Shown in pieces: positions 43,195-52,991 of a stretch of DNA of 64,000 bases (position 1 is its first letter; each line of letters starts with the position of its first letter). A model generated the notes under the pieces. It saw only the letters and a program-made list of their open reading frames with translations, ran no database searches and was not told the DNA's origin. The DNA comes from Kitasatospora cheerisanensis KCTC 2395 (GTDB lineage Bacteria; Actinomycetota; Actinomycetes; Streptomycetales; Streptomycetaceae): assembly GCF_000696185.1 (NCBI RefSeq), contig NZ_KK853997.1, positions 4,883,602-4,947,601 of the forward strand, given 5' to 3'. Made by a program: the position numbers and the translations under genes.

Positions 43195-45099
43195 ATGCCC
43201 ACGCGCAACGACATCCGCAACGTCGCCATCGTCGCCCACGTCGACCACGGCAAGACCACTCTGGTCGACGCCATGCTCAAGCAGGCCGGTGCCTTCGCGG
43301 CCCACCAGCAGCTCGACGACCGCATGATGGACTCGAACGACCTGGAGCGCGAGAAGGGCATCACCATTCTCGCGAAGAACACGGCGGTCAAGTACCACCC
43401 CAAGGACGGCGGCGCGCCGATCACCATCAACATCATCGACACCCCGGGCCACGCCGACTTCGGTGGCGAGGTCGAGCGCGGTCTGTCGATGGTGGACGCG
43501 GTGGTGCTGCTGGTCGACGCCTCCGAGGGCCCGCTGCCGCAGACCCGCTTCGTGCTGCGCAAGGCGCTCTCCGCCCGCCTGCCCGTCATCCTGTGCATCA
43601 ACAAGACCGACCGTCCGGACGCCCGGATCGACGAGGTCATCAACGAGACCTACGACCTGTTCCTCGACCTGGACGCGGACGAGGACCAGATCGAGTTCCC
43701 GATCGTCTACGCGTGCGCCCGTGACGGCGTCGCCTCGCTGACGAAGCCGGAGAACGGCACCGTGCCGGCCGACTCCACCAACCTGGAGCCGTTCTTCTCC
43801 ACCATCCTGGAGCACGTCCCGGCGCCGACCTTCGACGAGGGCGCCCCGCTGCAGGCCCACGTCACCAACCTGGACGCCGACAACTTCCTCGGCCGCATCG
43901 CGCTGCTCCGCGTCGAGCAGGGCGAGCTGCGCAAGGGCCAGACGGTGGCCTGGATCAAGCGCGACGGCTCGATCCAGAACGTCCGCATCTCCGAGCTGCT
44001 GATGACCGAGGCGCTCACCCGCAAGCCGGCCGAGGTGGCCGGCCCCGGCGACATCTGCGCCGTCGCGGGCATCTCCGAGATCATGATCGGGGAGACCCTC
44101 GCCGACACCGAGAACCCGGTGGCGCTGCCGCTGATCACCGTCGACGAGCCGGCGATCTCGATGACCATCGGCACCAACACCTCGCCGCTGGTCGGCAAGG
44201 GCGGCTCCGGCAAGGGCGCGGACGCCAAGTCCTCCGGCAAGGTCGACCGCAAGGTCACCGCCCGCCAGGTGAAGGACCGCCTGGACCGCGAGCTGATCGG
44301 CAACGTCTCGCTGCGCGTCCTGGACACCGAGCGTCCGGACGCCTGGGAGGTGCAGGGCCGCGGTGAGCTGGCGCTGGCCATCCTGATCGAGACCATGCGC
44401 CGGGAAGGCTTCGAGCTGACCGTCGGCAAGCCGCAGGTCGTCACCCGCGAGATCAACGGCAAGACCCACGAGCCGGTCGAGCGCCTCACGGTGGACGTCC
44501 CCGAGGAGCACATGGGCGCCGTCACCCAGCTCATGGGCATCCGCAAGGGCCGGATGGACAACATGTCCAACCACGGTTCGGGCTGGGTCCGGATGGAGTT
44601 CGTGGTGCCGTCCCGCGGCCTGATCGGCTTCCGGACCGAGTTCCTCACCAACACCCGCGGCACCGGCATCGCGCACTCGATCCACGAGGGCTACGAGCCC
44701 TGGTTCGGCACCCTGACGACCCGTAACAACGGTTCGCTGGTCGCCGACCGCGCCGGTGTGGTCACCGCCTTCGCGATGACCAACCTGCAGGAGCGCGGCG
44801 TGCTGTTCACCGACCCCGGCACCGAGGTGTACGAGGGCATGATCGTCGGCGAGAACTCCCGCTCCGACGACATGGACGTGAACATCACCAAGGAGAAGAA
44901 GCTCACCAACATGCGGTCCTCGACCGCCGACGTGGCCGAGTCGATCGTCCCGCCGCGCAAGCTCTCGCTGGAGCAGAGCCTCGAGTTCTGCCGCGAGGAC
45001 GAGTGCATCGAGGTGACCCCGGAGACCGTGCGCATCCGCAAGGTCGTGCTGGACGCCAAGGAGCGCGGCCGCACCGCCTCGCGCGCCAAGAAGGGCTGA
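43195..45099 (+). CDS. typA: Translational GTPase TypA/BipA
   Basis: The 634-aa protein is a ribosome-associated elongation-factor-like GTPase that helps growth under stress. G1 AHVDHGKTTLVDAML, G3 DTPGHADFGGEVER and G4 NKTD are intact. Domains II and III and the BipA-specific C-terminal part (SRGLIGFRTEFLTNTRGTG) are present. A short Gly/Ser/Lys-rich insert (GKGGSGKGADAKSSGK) lies at about residues 338-353, common in actinobacterial TypA. The ATG at 43195 has GGGAG upstream. A long hairpin with a T tract follows. Confidence 0.96.
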   Translation: MPTRNDIRNVAIVAHVDHGKTTLVDAMLKQAGAFAAHQQLDDRMMDSNDLEREKGITILAKNTAVKYHPKDGGAPITINIIDTPGHADFGGEVERGLSMVDAVVLLVDASEGPLPQTRFVLRKALSARLPVILCINKTDRPDARIDEVINETYDLFLDLDADEDQIEFPIVYACARDGVASLTKPENGTVPADSTNLEPFFSTILEHVPAPTFDEGAPLQAHVTNLDADNFLGRIALLRVEQGELRKGQTVAWIKRDGSIQNVRISELLMTEALTRKPAEVAGPGDICAVAGISEIMIGETLADTENPVALPLITVDEPAISMTIGTNTSPLVGKGGSGKGADAKSSGKVDRKVTARQVKDRLDRELIGNVSLRVLDTERPDAWEVQGRGELALAILIETMRREGFELTVGKPQVVTREINGKTHEPVERLTVDVPEEHMGAVTQLMGIRKGRMDNMSNHGSGWVRMEFVVPSRGLIGFRTEFLTNTRGTGIAHSIHEGYEPWFGTLTTRNNGSLVADRAGVVTAFAMTNLQERGVLFTDPGTEVYEGMIVGENSRSDDMDVNITKEKKLTNMRSSTADVAESIVPPRKLSLEQSLEFCREDECIEVTPETVRIRKVVLDAKERGRTASRAKKG

Positions 45100-45117
45100 C
45101 GCCCGCCCGTTTCGGCC

Positions 45118-45159
45118 GACCGGCCGGTGTCCTTCGGGACGCCGGCCGGTCGTGTTTTT
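45118..45159 (+). terminator. Intrinsic terminator of typA
   Basis: Arms 45118-45127 and 45142-45151 pair perfectly, an inner gtcc/ggac stem closes a TTCG tetraloop at 45133-45136, and T5 follows at 45155-45159. It is the most canonical terminator in the window. Confidence 0.95.
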
Positions 45160-45193
45160 GGTGACGCTCCGTCATGAAGGCCCGGCCGACGGC

Positions 45194-45210
45194 TGTTCGG
45201 TAATCGGACA
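45194..45210. promoter_or_regulatory. Dyad TGTTCGG-TAA-TCGGACA upstream of peptide operon 1
   Basis: Imperfect inverted repeat closely related to the perfect dyad at 63745-63763. It is 235 bases before the binding-protein start. Confidence 0.45.
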
Positions 45211-45444
45211 TCACGGATCGTCATCCGCGACAACTGTCCGTTTCGCCCCTGTCTGGCTATGTCTGGAATGTCCGAATATCAGGATTCATGCCCCGTTCAT
45301 GTGACCAAATTGAAATCCGGATTGGTCAATTCCGTACCCGTGGGTGACCGATAGTGGGTGCAGTCGAGCTCGGGTCGAGGCTTCAGCGCAGGGGTGCGCG
45401 CCAGGCCGCGAGCGATCTGCAACACGATTTCAGGAGGCACACCC

Positions 45445-47073
45445 ATGCGCGGTGCCAGCCAGGCCAAGTGGGTTGTCGCAGCCGTCGCGGTCGCCCTCGC
45501 CGCCACTGCTTGCGGCAGCAGCTCGTCGGACGGCGCTTCGAGCGGTCCGGTCAACGCCCAGGGCACGTTCAGCTACCAGAGCTCCGAGCCGCAGAACCCG
45601 CTCCAGCCGGCCAACGCCATGGAGGTCGGCGGCGGCCGCGTCATCAAGACCCTGTTCAAGGGCCTGGTGGACTACGACCCCAGCACCGGCAAGCTGCGCA
45701 ACCAGGTCGCCGACAAGATCGAGACCACCGACGCGCAGAACTACACCGTGACCCTGAAGTCCGGCTGGACCTTCCACGACGGCACCCCGGTGACCGCGCA
45801 GTCCTTCGTGGACGCCTGGAACTGGTCCGCCAACGTCAAGAACAACCAGATCAACTCCGACTGGTTCTCCGACATCCAGGGCTACGACGCGGTCCACCCG
45901 GACAAGGGCGACCCGACCGCCGAGACCATGACCGGCCTGAAGGTCGTCGACGACACCCACTTCACCATCGCGCTGACCGGCCCGGTCTCGTACTTCGAGT
46001 ACAAGCTCGGCTACACCGCCTTCTCGCCGCTGCCGAAGGTGTTCTTCACCGACCCGGCGAAGTACGGCCAGTCGCCGATCGGCAACGGCCCCTACAAGTT
46101 CGTGTCGTGGGAGCACAACAAGGCGATCACCGTCTCCGCGTACGACAAGTACGAGGGCCTGGACAAGCCGAAGAACTCCGGCATCGTCTTCAAGAACTAC
46201 TCGCAGGCCGAGGCCGCCTACAAGGACCTGGTCTCCGACAACCTGGACGTGCTGGACCAGGTCGACCCGAGCGACCTCGCCTCCTACAAGAACGACCTGG
46301 GCGACCGCGCCGTCGACCAGGCCCAGGGCGCCATCCAGTCGATCTCCTTCTCGCTCTACCAGGACTCCTGGAAGGGCCAGGACAAGGCCAAGGTCCGCCA
46401 GGGCCTGTCGATGGCGATCGACCGCGACACCATCACCAAGACGGTGCTCCAGGGTTCCCGCCAGCCCGCCAACTCCTGGGTCGCCCCGGGCGCCATGGGC
46501 TACAAGGACAACACCTGCGGCGAGGCCTGCACCTTCAACCCCGAGAAGGCCAAGCAGCTGATCACCGAGGGCGGCGGCGTCCCCGGCAACAAGATCACCG
46601 TCCTGTACAACGCGGACGGCGGCCACAAGGAGTGGGTGGACGCGGTCTGCAACTCCATCCGCCAGGCCACCGGCGTCGAGTGCGTCGGCGACCCGAAGCC
46701 GGACTTCAAGTCGGCCCGTGACCTGATCAAGAACAAGAAGGTCGACGGCCTGATGCGGACCGGCTGGGTGCAGGACTACCCGCTGAACGCCAACTTCCTG
46801 CGCGACGTGTACGGCACCGGCGCCGCGGCCAACGACGCCGGCTACTCCAGCGCCGAGTTCGACCGCCTGGCCGGCGAGGCGGACAAGGCCACCACCGTGG
46901 AGAAGACCGCCGAGCTGTACCAGCAGGCCGAGGCCCAGCTGGCCAAGGACATGCCGGCCATCCCGCTCTGGTACTACAAGACCACCGCCGGTTACTCGAA
47001 GAACGTGCAGAACGTGAAGTACGACTCGTTCGGCGACCCGGTCTTCACCCAGGTCGAGGTCAAGCAGAAGTAA
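45445..47073 (+). CDS. Oligopeptide ABC transporter substrate-binding lipoprotein (operon 1)
   Basis: The 542-aa extracytoplasmic lipoprotein captures peptides for import. The signal peptide ends in LAATAC with Cys23 as the lipid anchor. The solute-binding family 5 fold is clear: PQNPLQPANAMEVGGGRVI, SGWTFHDGTPVTAQSFVDAW, VRQGLSMAIDRDTITKTV and MPAIPLWYYKT. The ATG at 45445 follows CAGGAGG. It leads the operon binding protein - permease - permease - ATPase - ATPase and is paralogous to the product at 51353. A hairpin separates it from the permease gene, which should raise its expression above the others. Confidence 0.95.
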   Translation: MRGASQAKWVVAAVAVALAATACGSSSSDGASSGPVNAQGTFSYQSSEPQNPLQPANAMEVGGGRVIKTLFKGLVDYDPSTGKLRNQVADKIETTDAQNYTVTLKSGWTFHDGTPVTAQSFVDAWNWSANVKNNQINSDWFSDIQGYDAVHPDKGDPTAETMTGLKVVDDTHFTIALTGPVSYFEYKLGYTAFSPLPKVFFTDPAKYGQSPIGNGPYKFVSWEHNKAITVSAYDKYEGLDKPKNSGIVFKNYSQAEAAYKDLVSDNLDVLDQVDPSDLASYKNDLGDRAVDQAQGAIQSISFSLYQDSWKGQDKAKVRQGLSMAIDRDTITKTVLQGSRQPANSWVAPGAMGYKDNTCGEACTFNPEKAKQLITEGGGVPGNKITVLYNADGGHKEWVDAVCNSIRQATGVECVGDPKPDFKSARDLIKNKKVDGLMRTGWVQDYPLNANFLRDVYGTGAAANDAGYSSAEFDRLAGEADKATTVEKTAELYQQAEAQLAKDMPAIPLWYYKTTAGYSKNVQNVKYDSFGDPVFTQVEVKQK

Positions 47074-47104
47074 CCGAGCCGGCACCGCACGGCTCGAACC
47101 GACG

Positions 47105-47151
47105 CGGCCGGTGCCCGTACCCCGCCCCACCGGGCGGACCGGCACCGGCCG
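47105..47151 (+). terminator. Intra-operon hairpin after the binding-protein gene (operon 1)
   Basis: Arms cggccggtgcc at 47105-47115 and ggcaccggccg at 47141-47151, with a 25-base loop. Probably an attenuator or mRNA 3'-stabiliser that lets the binding protein outnumber the permease. Confidence 0.7.
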
Positions 47152-47215
47152 TTGTCACGCCGAGAGAACTCTGACCCGGTTCGACGACCCGTCAGAGCAG
47201 TTAATTGGAGGCACG

Positions 47216-48142
47216 ATGGGGCGCTTTGTCGCGAGGCGACTGCTCCAGATGATCCCGGTGTTCCTGGGCACGGTCACGATCATTTTCTTCATGACCCGCA
47301 TGCTGCCCGGCGACCCGGCGGCGGCGATGTGGGGCGACAAGGCCGCCGACCCGGCCCAGCTGGCCGCGTTCAAGCACCGGATGGGACTCGACGTCTCCAT
47401 CGGGCGGCAGTACCTGAACTACATGGGGGACCTGCTCACCGGAAACTTCGGTGAGACCATGGCCGGCCGCAAGGTCATCGACGTGATCGGCGAAGCGCTG
47501 CCGGTCACCGTCCGACTGGCCCTGCTGGCCTTCGTCTTCGAACTGGTCGTCGGCGTGACGATCGGCCTGTTCTCCGGCCTGCGCCGCGGCAAGGCCTTCG
47601 ACAAGTCCGCACTGGTCCTCACCCTGCTGCTGATCTCCATCCCGGTGCCGGTGCTCGGCTTCATCTTCCAGAACGTCTTCGCGATCCAGCTCAAGTGGAT
47701 CACCCCGACCGTTCAGGACTCGATGAACCTGGGGCAGCTGATCCTGCCCGCCGTCGTGCTCGGCTCGATATCCCTCGCGTACGTCGCCCGGCTGACCCGC
47801 ACCTCCATCGCGGAGAACCTGAAGGCCGACTACATGCGCACCGCGGTCGCCAAGGGCCTGCCCCGCCGCAAGGTCATCGGCACCCACCTGCTGCGCAACT
47901 CGATGATCCCGGTGGTGACCTTCCTGGGCACCGACCTCGGCGCCCTGATGGGCGGCGCGATCGTCACCGAGGGCATCTTCAACGTCAAGGGCGTCGGCAA
48001 CGCGCTGTACCACGCCATCAACCTCAACGAGGGCGCGACCGTCTCCGGTTTCGTCGTCGTGCTGGTGCTGGTGTACCTGGCCGCCAGCCTGATCGTCGAC
48101 CTGCTCTACGCGGTCCTGGACCCGAGGATCCGGTATGCCTGA
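47216..48142 (+). CDS. Peptide ABC transporter permease, OppB/DppB type (operon 1)
   Basis: The 308-aa membrane protein forms half of the transport channel. It starts MGRFVARRLLQMIPVFLGTVTI, the OppB/DppB N-terminal helix, and carries the EAA-type loop ADYMRTAVAKGLPRRKVIGTHLLRN that docks the ATPase. It ends LLYAVLDPRIRYA, the usual family end. The ATG at 47216 has GGAGG upstream. The last 8 bases overlap the next permease gene. It is very similar to the product at 53064. Confidence 0.95.
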   Translation: MGRFVARRLLQMIPVFLGTVTIIFFMTRMLPGDPAAAMWGDKAADPAQLAAFKHRMGLDVSIGRQYLNYMGDLLTGNFGETMAGRKVIDVIGEALPVTVRLALLAFVFELVVGVTIGLFSGLRRGKAFDKSALVLTLLLISIPVPVLGFIFQNVFAIQLKWITPTVQDSMNLGQLILPAVVLGSISLAYVARLTRTSIAENLKADYMRTAVAKGLPRRKVIGTHLLRNSMIPVVTFLGTDLGALMGGAIVTEGIFNVKGVGNALYHAINLNEGATVSGFVVVLVLVYLAASLIVDLLYAVLDPRIRYA

Positions 48143-49064
48143 CCTGATCGAGAAGAACGCCCCCGCGCAGGCCGTCGCCTCCGCCGAGCCGAAGCCGGAG
48201 AAGCCCCGCAGCCTCGGCCTGGACGCCTGGCACGACCTGCGCAAGCGCCCGGTCTTCATCATCTCGGCGGCGCTGATCGTGCTGCTGATCGCGTTCGCGA
48301 TCGCCCCCAGCCTGTTCACCTCGGTGGACCCGCGGGCCGGCGACCTGCGCCTGCACTACCTGACCAAGCCGAACTACCTGCACTTCTTCCAGGCGGACTG
48401 GTTCGGCTACGACGGCCAGGGCCGCTCGATCTACGCCCGGATGATCTACGGCGCCCGCGCGTCCGTGGTGGTCGGCATCTGCGTCACCGCCGGCGTGACC
48501 GTCCTCGGCGGCCTGGCCGGCATGATCGCCGGCTACTACGGCGGCTGGGTCGACACGATCATCTCCCGCGTCACCGACATGTTCTTCGGCATCCCGCTGC
48601 TGCTCGGCGCGCTGGTCGTGCTGAACGCCTTCACCACCCGCACCGTCTGGTCGGTGGTCTTCGCCCTGGTCGCCCTCGGCTGGACCCAGATGACCCGCGT
48701 GATGCGCGGCTCGGTGATCACCGTCAAGCAGGCCGACTACGTGACCGCGGCCCGGGCGCTCGGCGCCGGAACCGCCCGGATCATGTTCAAGCACATCCTG
48801 CCGAACGCGATCGCCCCGGTGATCGTCGTCGCCACCATCGCGCTCGGCGGCTACATCGCCACCGAGGCCACGCTGAGCTTCCTCGGCATCGGCCTGCAGG
48901 ACCCGACCATCTCCTGGGGCATCGACATCAACTCGGCCCAGAAGGTCATCCGTACCGCGCCGTTCGCGCTGTTCTTCCCGGCGGGCATGCTCAGCGTCAC
49001 CGTGCTGGCGTTCATCATGCTCGGCGACGCGGTGCGCGACGCCCTCGACCCGAAGCTGCGCTGA
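48135..49064 (+). CDS. Peptide ABC transporter permease, OppC/DppC type (operon 1)
   Basis: The 309-aa permease has a cytoplasmic N-terminus, one helix, an extracytoplasmic loop with WFGYDGQGRSIYARMIYGAR, and the EAA loop ADYVTAARALGAGTARIMFKHILPN. It ends DAVRDALDPKLR as OppC proteins do. It pairs with the upstream OppB-type subunit, whose gene it overlaps by 8 bases. It is 17 bases before the first ATPase gene and is paralogous to the product at 53983. Confidence 0.95.
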   Translation: MPDLIEKNAPAQAVASAEPKPEKPRSLGLDAWHDLRKRPVFIISAALIVLLIAFAIAPSLFTSVDPRAGDLRLHYLTKPNYLHFFQADWFGYDGQGRSIYARMIYGARASVVVGICVTAGVTVLGGLAGMIAGYYGGWVDTIISRVTDMFFGIPLLLGALVVLNAFTTRTVWSVVFALVALGWTQMTRVMRGSVITVKQADYVTAARALGAGTARIMFKHILPNAIAPVIVVATIALGGYIATEATLSFLGIGLQDPTISWGIDINSAQKVIRTAPFALFFPAGMLSVTVLAFIMLGDAVRDALDPKLR

Positions 49065-49081
49065 GAGAGGCGGCCCGCACC

Positions 49082-50134
49082 ATGACCACCGCACTTGAGA
49101 AGACCACTGCCGCGAAGGACCGCCTGGTCCCCGGCACCCCGCTGCTCGAAGTCCGCGACCTGCACGTGGAGTTCAAGACCCGCGACGGCGTCGCCAAGGC
49201 CGTCAACGGCGTGAACTACTCGGTCGCGGCCGGCGAGACCCTCGCCGTCCTCGGCGAGTCCGGCTCCGGCAAGTCCGTCACCGCCCAGACCATCATGGGC
49301 ATCCTGGACATGCCGCCAGGCCGGGTCACCGCCGGCGAGATCCTGTTCCGCGGCCAGGACATGCTGAAGATGTCCAACGAGCAGCGCCGGAAGATCCGCG
49401 GCCGCAAGATCGCGATGATCTTCCAGGACGCGCTGTCCTCGCTCAACCCGGTGCTCTCCGTCGGCTACCAGCTCGGCGAGATGTTCCGCGTGCACGAGGG
49501 CGCCTCCCGCAAGGAGGCGAAGGCCAAGGCGATCGAGCTGATGGACCGGGTGCGCATCCCGGCCGCGGCGCAGCGGGTGAACGACTTCCCGCACCAGTTC
49601 TCCGGCGGCATGCGGCAGCGCATCATGATCGCGATGGCGCTGGCCCTGGAGCCGGACCTGATCATCGCGGACGAGCCGACCACGGCGTTGGACGTCACCG
49701 TGCAGGCGCAGGTGATGGACCTGCTGGCGGAGCTGCAGGCCGAGTACCACATGGGCCTGATCCTGATCACCCACGACCTCGGCGTGGTCGCCGACGTCGC
49801 CGACAAGATCGCCGTGATGTACGCGGGCCGGATCGTCGAGACCGCGCCGGTCCACGAGCTCTACGCCCGCCCCGCCCACCCCTACACCAAGGGCCTGCTC
49901 CGATCGATCCCGCGACTGGACCAGAAGGGCGAGGAGCTCTACGCGATCAAGGGCCTGCCGCCCAACCTCTACAAGGTCCCGGCCGGCTGCGCGTTCAACC
50001 CGCGCTGCGACGTCGCCACCGACCTGTGCCGCACCGAGATCCCCGCCCTGCACCAGGTCACCGACCGCGACGGGGCGGAGCTCGCAGGCCGCAAGAGCGC
50101 CTGCCACCTCTGGAAGGAGACCCTCCATGGCTGA
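49082..50134 (+). CDS. Peptide ABC transporter ATPase, OppD/DppD type (operon 1)
   Basis: The 350-aa ATPase powers uptake. Walker A is GESGSGKS, the Q-loop lies in MIFQDALSSLNPVLS, the signature is SGGMRQR, Walker B with the catalytic Glu is LIIADEPTTALDV, and the switch His is in LITHDLGV. The C-terminal oligopeptide-transporter region has the AFNPRC.. cysteine cluster (Cys of CAFNPRCD and of DLCR) that holds an iron-sulfur-type site in OppD proteins. Its stop overlaps the next gene by 8 bases. About 300 bp match the paralogue at 55015 with only three changes. Confidence 0.96.
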   Translation: MTTALEKTTAAKDRLVPGTPLLEVRDLHVEFKTRDGVAKAVNGVNYSVAAGETLAVLGESGSGKSVTAQTIMGILDMPPGRVTAGEILFRGQDMLKMSNEQRRKIRGRKIAMIFQDALSSLNPVLSVGYQLGEMFRVHEGASRKEAKAKAIELMDRVRIPAAAQRVNDFPHQFSGGMRQRIMIAMALALEPDLIIADEPTTALDVTVQAQVMDLLAELQAEYHMGLILITHDLGVVADVADKIAVMYAGRIVETAPVHELYARPAHPYTKGLLRSIPRLDQKGEELYAIKGLPPNLYKVPAGCAFNPRCDVATDLCRTEIPALHQVTDRDGAELAGRKSACHLWKETLHG

Positions 50135-51146
50135 GCCCATCCTGGAGGTCCGCGACCTGGTCAAGCACTACCCGCTCACCCAGGGCATCCTCTTCAAGAA
50201 GCAGGTCGGCGCGGTCAAGGCCGTCGACGGCGTCTCCTTCACCCTGGACAAGGGCGAGACGCTCGGCATCGTGGGCGAGTCCGGCTGCGGCAAGTCGACG
50301 CTGGCCAAGGTCCTGATGAACCTGGAGCGGGCGACCGCCGGCCAGGTCCTCTACAAGGGCGAGGACATCTCCCGGCTGTCCGGCCCCGCGCTGAAGGCCG
50401 TCCGCCGCAACATCCAGATGGTGTTCCAGGACCCGTACACCTCGCTGAACCCGCGGATGACGGTCGGCGACATCATCGGCGAGCCGTTCGAGATCCACCC
50501 CGAGGTGGCGCCCAAGGGCGACCGCCGCAGGGCGGTGCAGGACCTGCTTGACGTGGTCGGCCTGAACCCCGAGTACATCAACCGGTACCCGCACCAGTTC
50601 TCCGGCGGCCAGCGCCAGCGCATCGGCATCGCCCGCGGCCTGGCGCTCAAGCCGGAGATCATCATCTGCGACGAGCCGGTCTCCGCGCTCGACGTGTCGG
50701 TGCAGGCCCAGGTGATCAACCTGCTGGAGAAGCTCCAGACGGAGTTCGAGCTCTCCTACATGTTCATCGCCCACGACCTGTCGATCGTCCGGCACATCTC
50801 CGACCGGGTCGGCGTGATGTACCTCGGCAAGCTGGTCGAGATCGGCACCGACGCCGAGATCTACGACCACGCCACGCACCCCTACACCCAGGCGCTGCTG
50901 TCGGCCGTCCCGGTTCCGGACCCGACCGGCCGCGAGGGCCGCGAGCGGATCATCCTCTCCGGCGACATCCCCTCCCCGGCGAACCCGCCGTCCGGCTGCC
51001 GCTTCCGCACCCGCTGCTGGAAGGCGGAGGAGCGCTGCTCCACCGAGGTCCCGCTGCTGGCGGTGCCGGAGGTCCTCTCCGGCGGGGCCCGGCACGACTC
51101 GGCCTGCCACTTCGCCGCCGAGCGCGAGGTCGCCGCGGCGAGCTGA
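50127..51146 (+). CDS. Peptide ABC transporter ATPase, OppF/DppF type (operon 1)
   Basis: The 339-aa second ATPase of operon 1. Walker A is GESGCGKST, the signature is SGGQRQR, Walker B is IIICDEPVSALDV and the switch is IAHDLSIVRH. The C-terminal OppF region has the CRFRTRCW and ACHF cysteines. It overlaps the OppD-type gene by 8 bases and ends the operon before a large compound hairpin. Two long blocks are identical in DNA to the paralogue at 56057. Confidence 0.96.
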   Translation: MAEPILEVRDLVKHYPLTQGILFKKQVGAVKAVDGVSFTLDKGETLGIVGESGCGKSTLAKVLMNLERATAGQVLYKGEDISRLSGPALKAVRRNIQMVFQDPYTSLNPRMTVGDIIGEPFEIHPEVAPKGDRRRAVQDLLDVVGLNPEYINRYPHQFSGGQRQRIGIARGLALKPEIIICDEPVSALDVSVQAQVINLLEKLQTEFELSYMFIAHDLSIVRHISDRVGVMYLGKLVEIGTDAEIYDHATHPYTQALLSAVPVPDPTGREGRERIILSGDIPSPANPPSGCRFRTRCWKAEERCSTEVPLLAVPEVLSGGARHDSACHFAAEREVAAAS

Positions 51147-51161
51147 CGGTCAGCACCCACC

Positions 51162-51224
51162 GGGGCGCGGGGAGCCGCGCGCGGCGGAACGCATCGTTCC
51201 GCCGGGCGCAGCTCCCCGCGCCCC
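51162..51224. terminator. Large compound hairpin after operon 1
   Basis: Outer arms 51162-51175 and 51211-51224 (14 bp) enclose a second hairpin of 10 bp (51182-51191 with 51195-51204, CAT-type loop). It ends operon 1. The outer-arm sequence ggggcgcggggagc resembles a G/C-rich element that recurs between genes in Streptomyces chromosomes, as I recall. Confidence 0.88.
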
Positions 51225-51352
51225 TTGGTGTGCGCGGCCCGGTTCGCGCCGTTCCGTGCTGTCGCCCGTCCGGCCCTACTTCGGTCGCGCCGCCGCTTCG
51301 CGGCACTTCTCATGAGGTGAGATGCGTCATAAACCCCTGAGGAGGAAGCTCC

Positions 51353-52978
51353 ATGCCTGCAGGCACCCGTGTGCGCTGGGCCGTTGTCAGTGCGACGTCC
51401 GTGGCCCTGGTGGCCACGGGTTGCGGCGGTAACGGCGGCGGCTCCGGTGGTGGTTCGTCGGACACCAGCAAGACCTTCACCTACCAGAGCAGCGAGCCGC
51501 AGAACCCGTTGCAGCCGGCCAACGCCAACGAGGTCGGCGGCGGACGCATCGTGCAGAACCTGTTCAAGGGCCTGGCGGACTACGACCCGTCGAGCGGCAA
51601 GCTCCGGATGCAGGCCGCGGACAAGATCGACACCAGCGACGCGCAGACCTACAACGTGACGCTGAAGTCGGGCTGGACGTTCCACGACGGCACGGCGGTG
51701 ACCTCGAAGAGCTTCGTCGACGCCTGGAACTGGGCGGCGAGCACCAAGAACAACCAGATCAACAGCTCCTGGTTCGCGGACATCGAGGGCTACGCCGACG
51801 TCCACCCGGCGAGCGGCAACCCGACCAAGGACACCATGTCGGGCCTGACCGTCCAGGACGACACCCACTTCACGATCAAGCTGTCCAACAAGGTCTCGTA
51901 CTTCCCGTACAAGCTGGGCTACGTGGCCTTCTCGCCGCTGCCGGAGGGCTTCTTCAAGGACCCGGCAGGCTACGGGCAGAAGCCGGTCGGCAACGGGCCG
52001 TACGAGTTCGTGAGCTGGGACCACAACTCGCAGGTGGTCACCAAGACCTTCGCCAACTACCAGGGCGTGGACAAGCCGAAGAACGGCGGCGTGGTGTTCA
52101 AGATGTACACCACCGCCGAGGCGGCCTACGCGGACCTGCAGTCGAACAACCTGGACGTGATGGACCAGGTGCCGCCGTCGGCGCTGGCGAACTACAAGAA
52201 CGACCTGGGCGACCGGGCGATCGACGCCCCGCAGGGCGGCATCCAGAACGTCGGCTTCACGCTGTACCAGGCGGACTGGCAGGGCCAGGACAAGGCGAAG
52301 GTCCGGCAGGGCCTGTCGATGGCGATCGACCGGGACACCATCACCAAGACGGTGCTGCAGGGCTCGCGCAAGCCGGCCACGGCCTGGGTCGCCGAGGGCG
52401 TGGAGGGCTACAAGTCGGGGACCTGCGGGGACTTCTGCACGTACAACGCGGACAAGGCGAAGCAGCTGATCCAGGAGGGCGGCGGCGTCCCCGGGAACTC
52501 CATCAAGATCACCTACAACGCGGACGGCGGCCACAAGGAGTGGGTGGACGCGGTCTGCAACTCGATCCGGCAGGCGACCGGGGTGAACTGCGCCGGTGAC
52601 CCGAAGACCGACTTCAAGACCGCCCGCGCGGCGATCACCGGCCACCAGATCAACGGCCTGTTCCGCACCGGCTGGGTGCAGGACTACCCGCTGAACGCCA
52701 ACTTCCTGGCGGACGTCTACCGCACCGGCGCGGCCTCGAACGACACCGGCTACTCCAGCCCGGAGTTCGACAAGCTCGCCAACGAGGCCGACCAGGCCTC
52801 CTCGATCCAGGACACCGCGACCGGCTACCAGAAGGCCGAGGAGCAGCTGGCGATCGACATGCCGGCCATCCCGCTCTGGTACTACCGGACCAACTCCGGC
52901 TTCTCCACCAAGGTGCAGAACGTCACGTTCGACTCCTTCGGCAACCCGGCCTGGACCCAGGTCGAGGTCAAGGGCTGA
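51353..52978 (+). CDS. Oligopeptide ABC transporter substrate-binding lipoprotein (operon 2)
   Basis: The 541-aa lipoprotein is the operon 2 counterpart of the protein at 45445. The signal peptide ends LVATGC with Cys24 as anchor, and a Gly/Ser-rich linker follows. Family 5 motifs PQNPLQPANANEVGGGRIV, SGWTFHDGTAVTSKSFVDAW and VRQGLSMAIDRDTITKTV are close copies of those in operon 1. The ATG at 51353 has GAGGAGGA upstream. The ligand may differ, since the pocket-side stretches (for example residues 150-200) vary more than the scaffold. Confidence 0.95.
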   Translation: MPAGTRVRWAVVSATSVALVATGCGGNGGGSGGGSSDTSKTFTYQSSEPQNPLQPANANEVGGGRIVQNLFKGLADYDPSSGKLRMQAADKIDTSDAQTYNVTLKSGWTFHDGTAVTSKSFVDAWNWAASTKNNQINSSWFADIEGYADVHPASGNPTKDTMSGLTVQDDTHFTIKLSNKVSYFPYKLGYVAFSPLPEGFFKDPAGYGQKPVGNGPYEFVSWDHNSQVVTKTFANYQGVDKPKNGGVVFKMYTTAEAAYADLQSNNLDVMDQVPPSALANYKNDLGDRAIDAPQGGIQNVGFTLYQADWQGQDKAKVRQGLSMAIDRDTITKTVLQGSRKPATAWVAEGVEGYKSGTCGDFCTYNADKAKQLIQEGGGVPGNSIKITYNADGGHKEWVDAVCNSIRQATGVNCAGDPKTDFKTARAAITGHQINGLFRTGWVQDYPLNANFLADVYRTGAASNDTGYSSPEFDKLANEADQASSIQDTATGYQKAEEQLAIDMPAIPLWYYRTNSGFSTKVQNVTFDSFGNPAWTQVEVKG

Positions 52979-52991
52979 CCCACCCGACGCC

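Larger units (their letters stand above)
45100..45444 (+). promoter_or_regulatory. 345-bp regulatory region upstream of the first peptide transporter operon
   Basis: After the typA terminator this is one of the most AT-rich stretches in the window. It has a TGTTCGG-TAA-TCGGACA dyad at 45194-45210 and a related element starting TGTCCGA at 45269. A TTGAAA hexamer at 45310-45315 with TACCCG 19 bases later is a weak promoter candidate. CAGGAGG at 45431-45437 serves the binding-protein gene. No gene is seen. Confidence 0.55.
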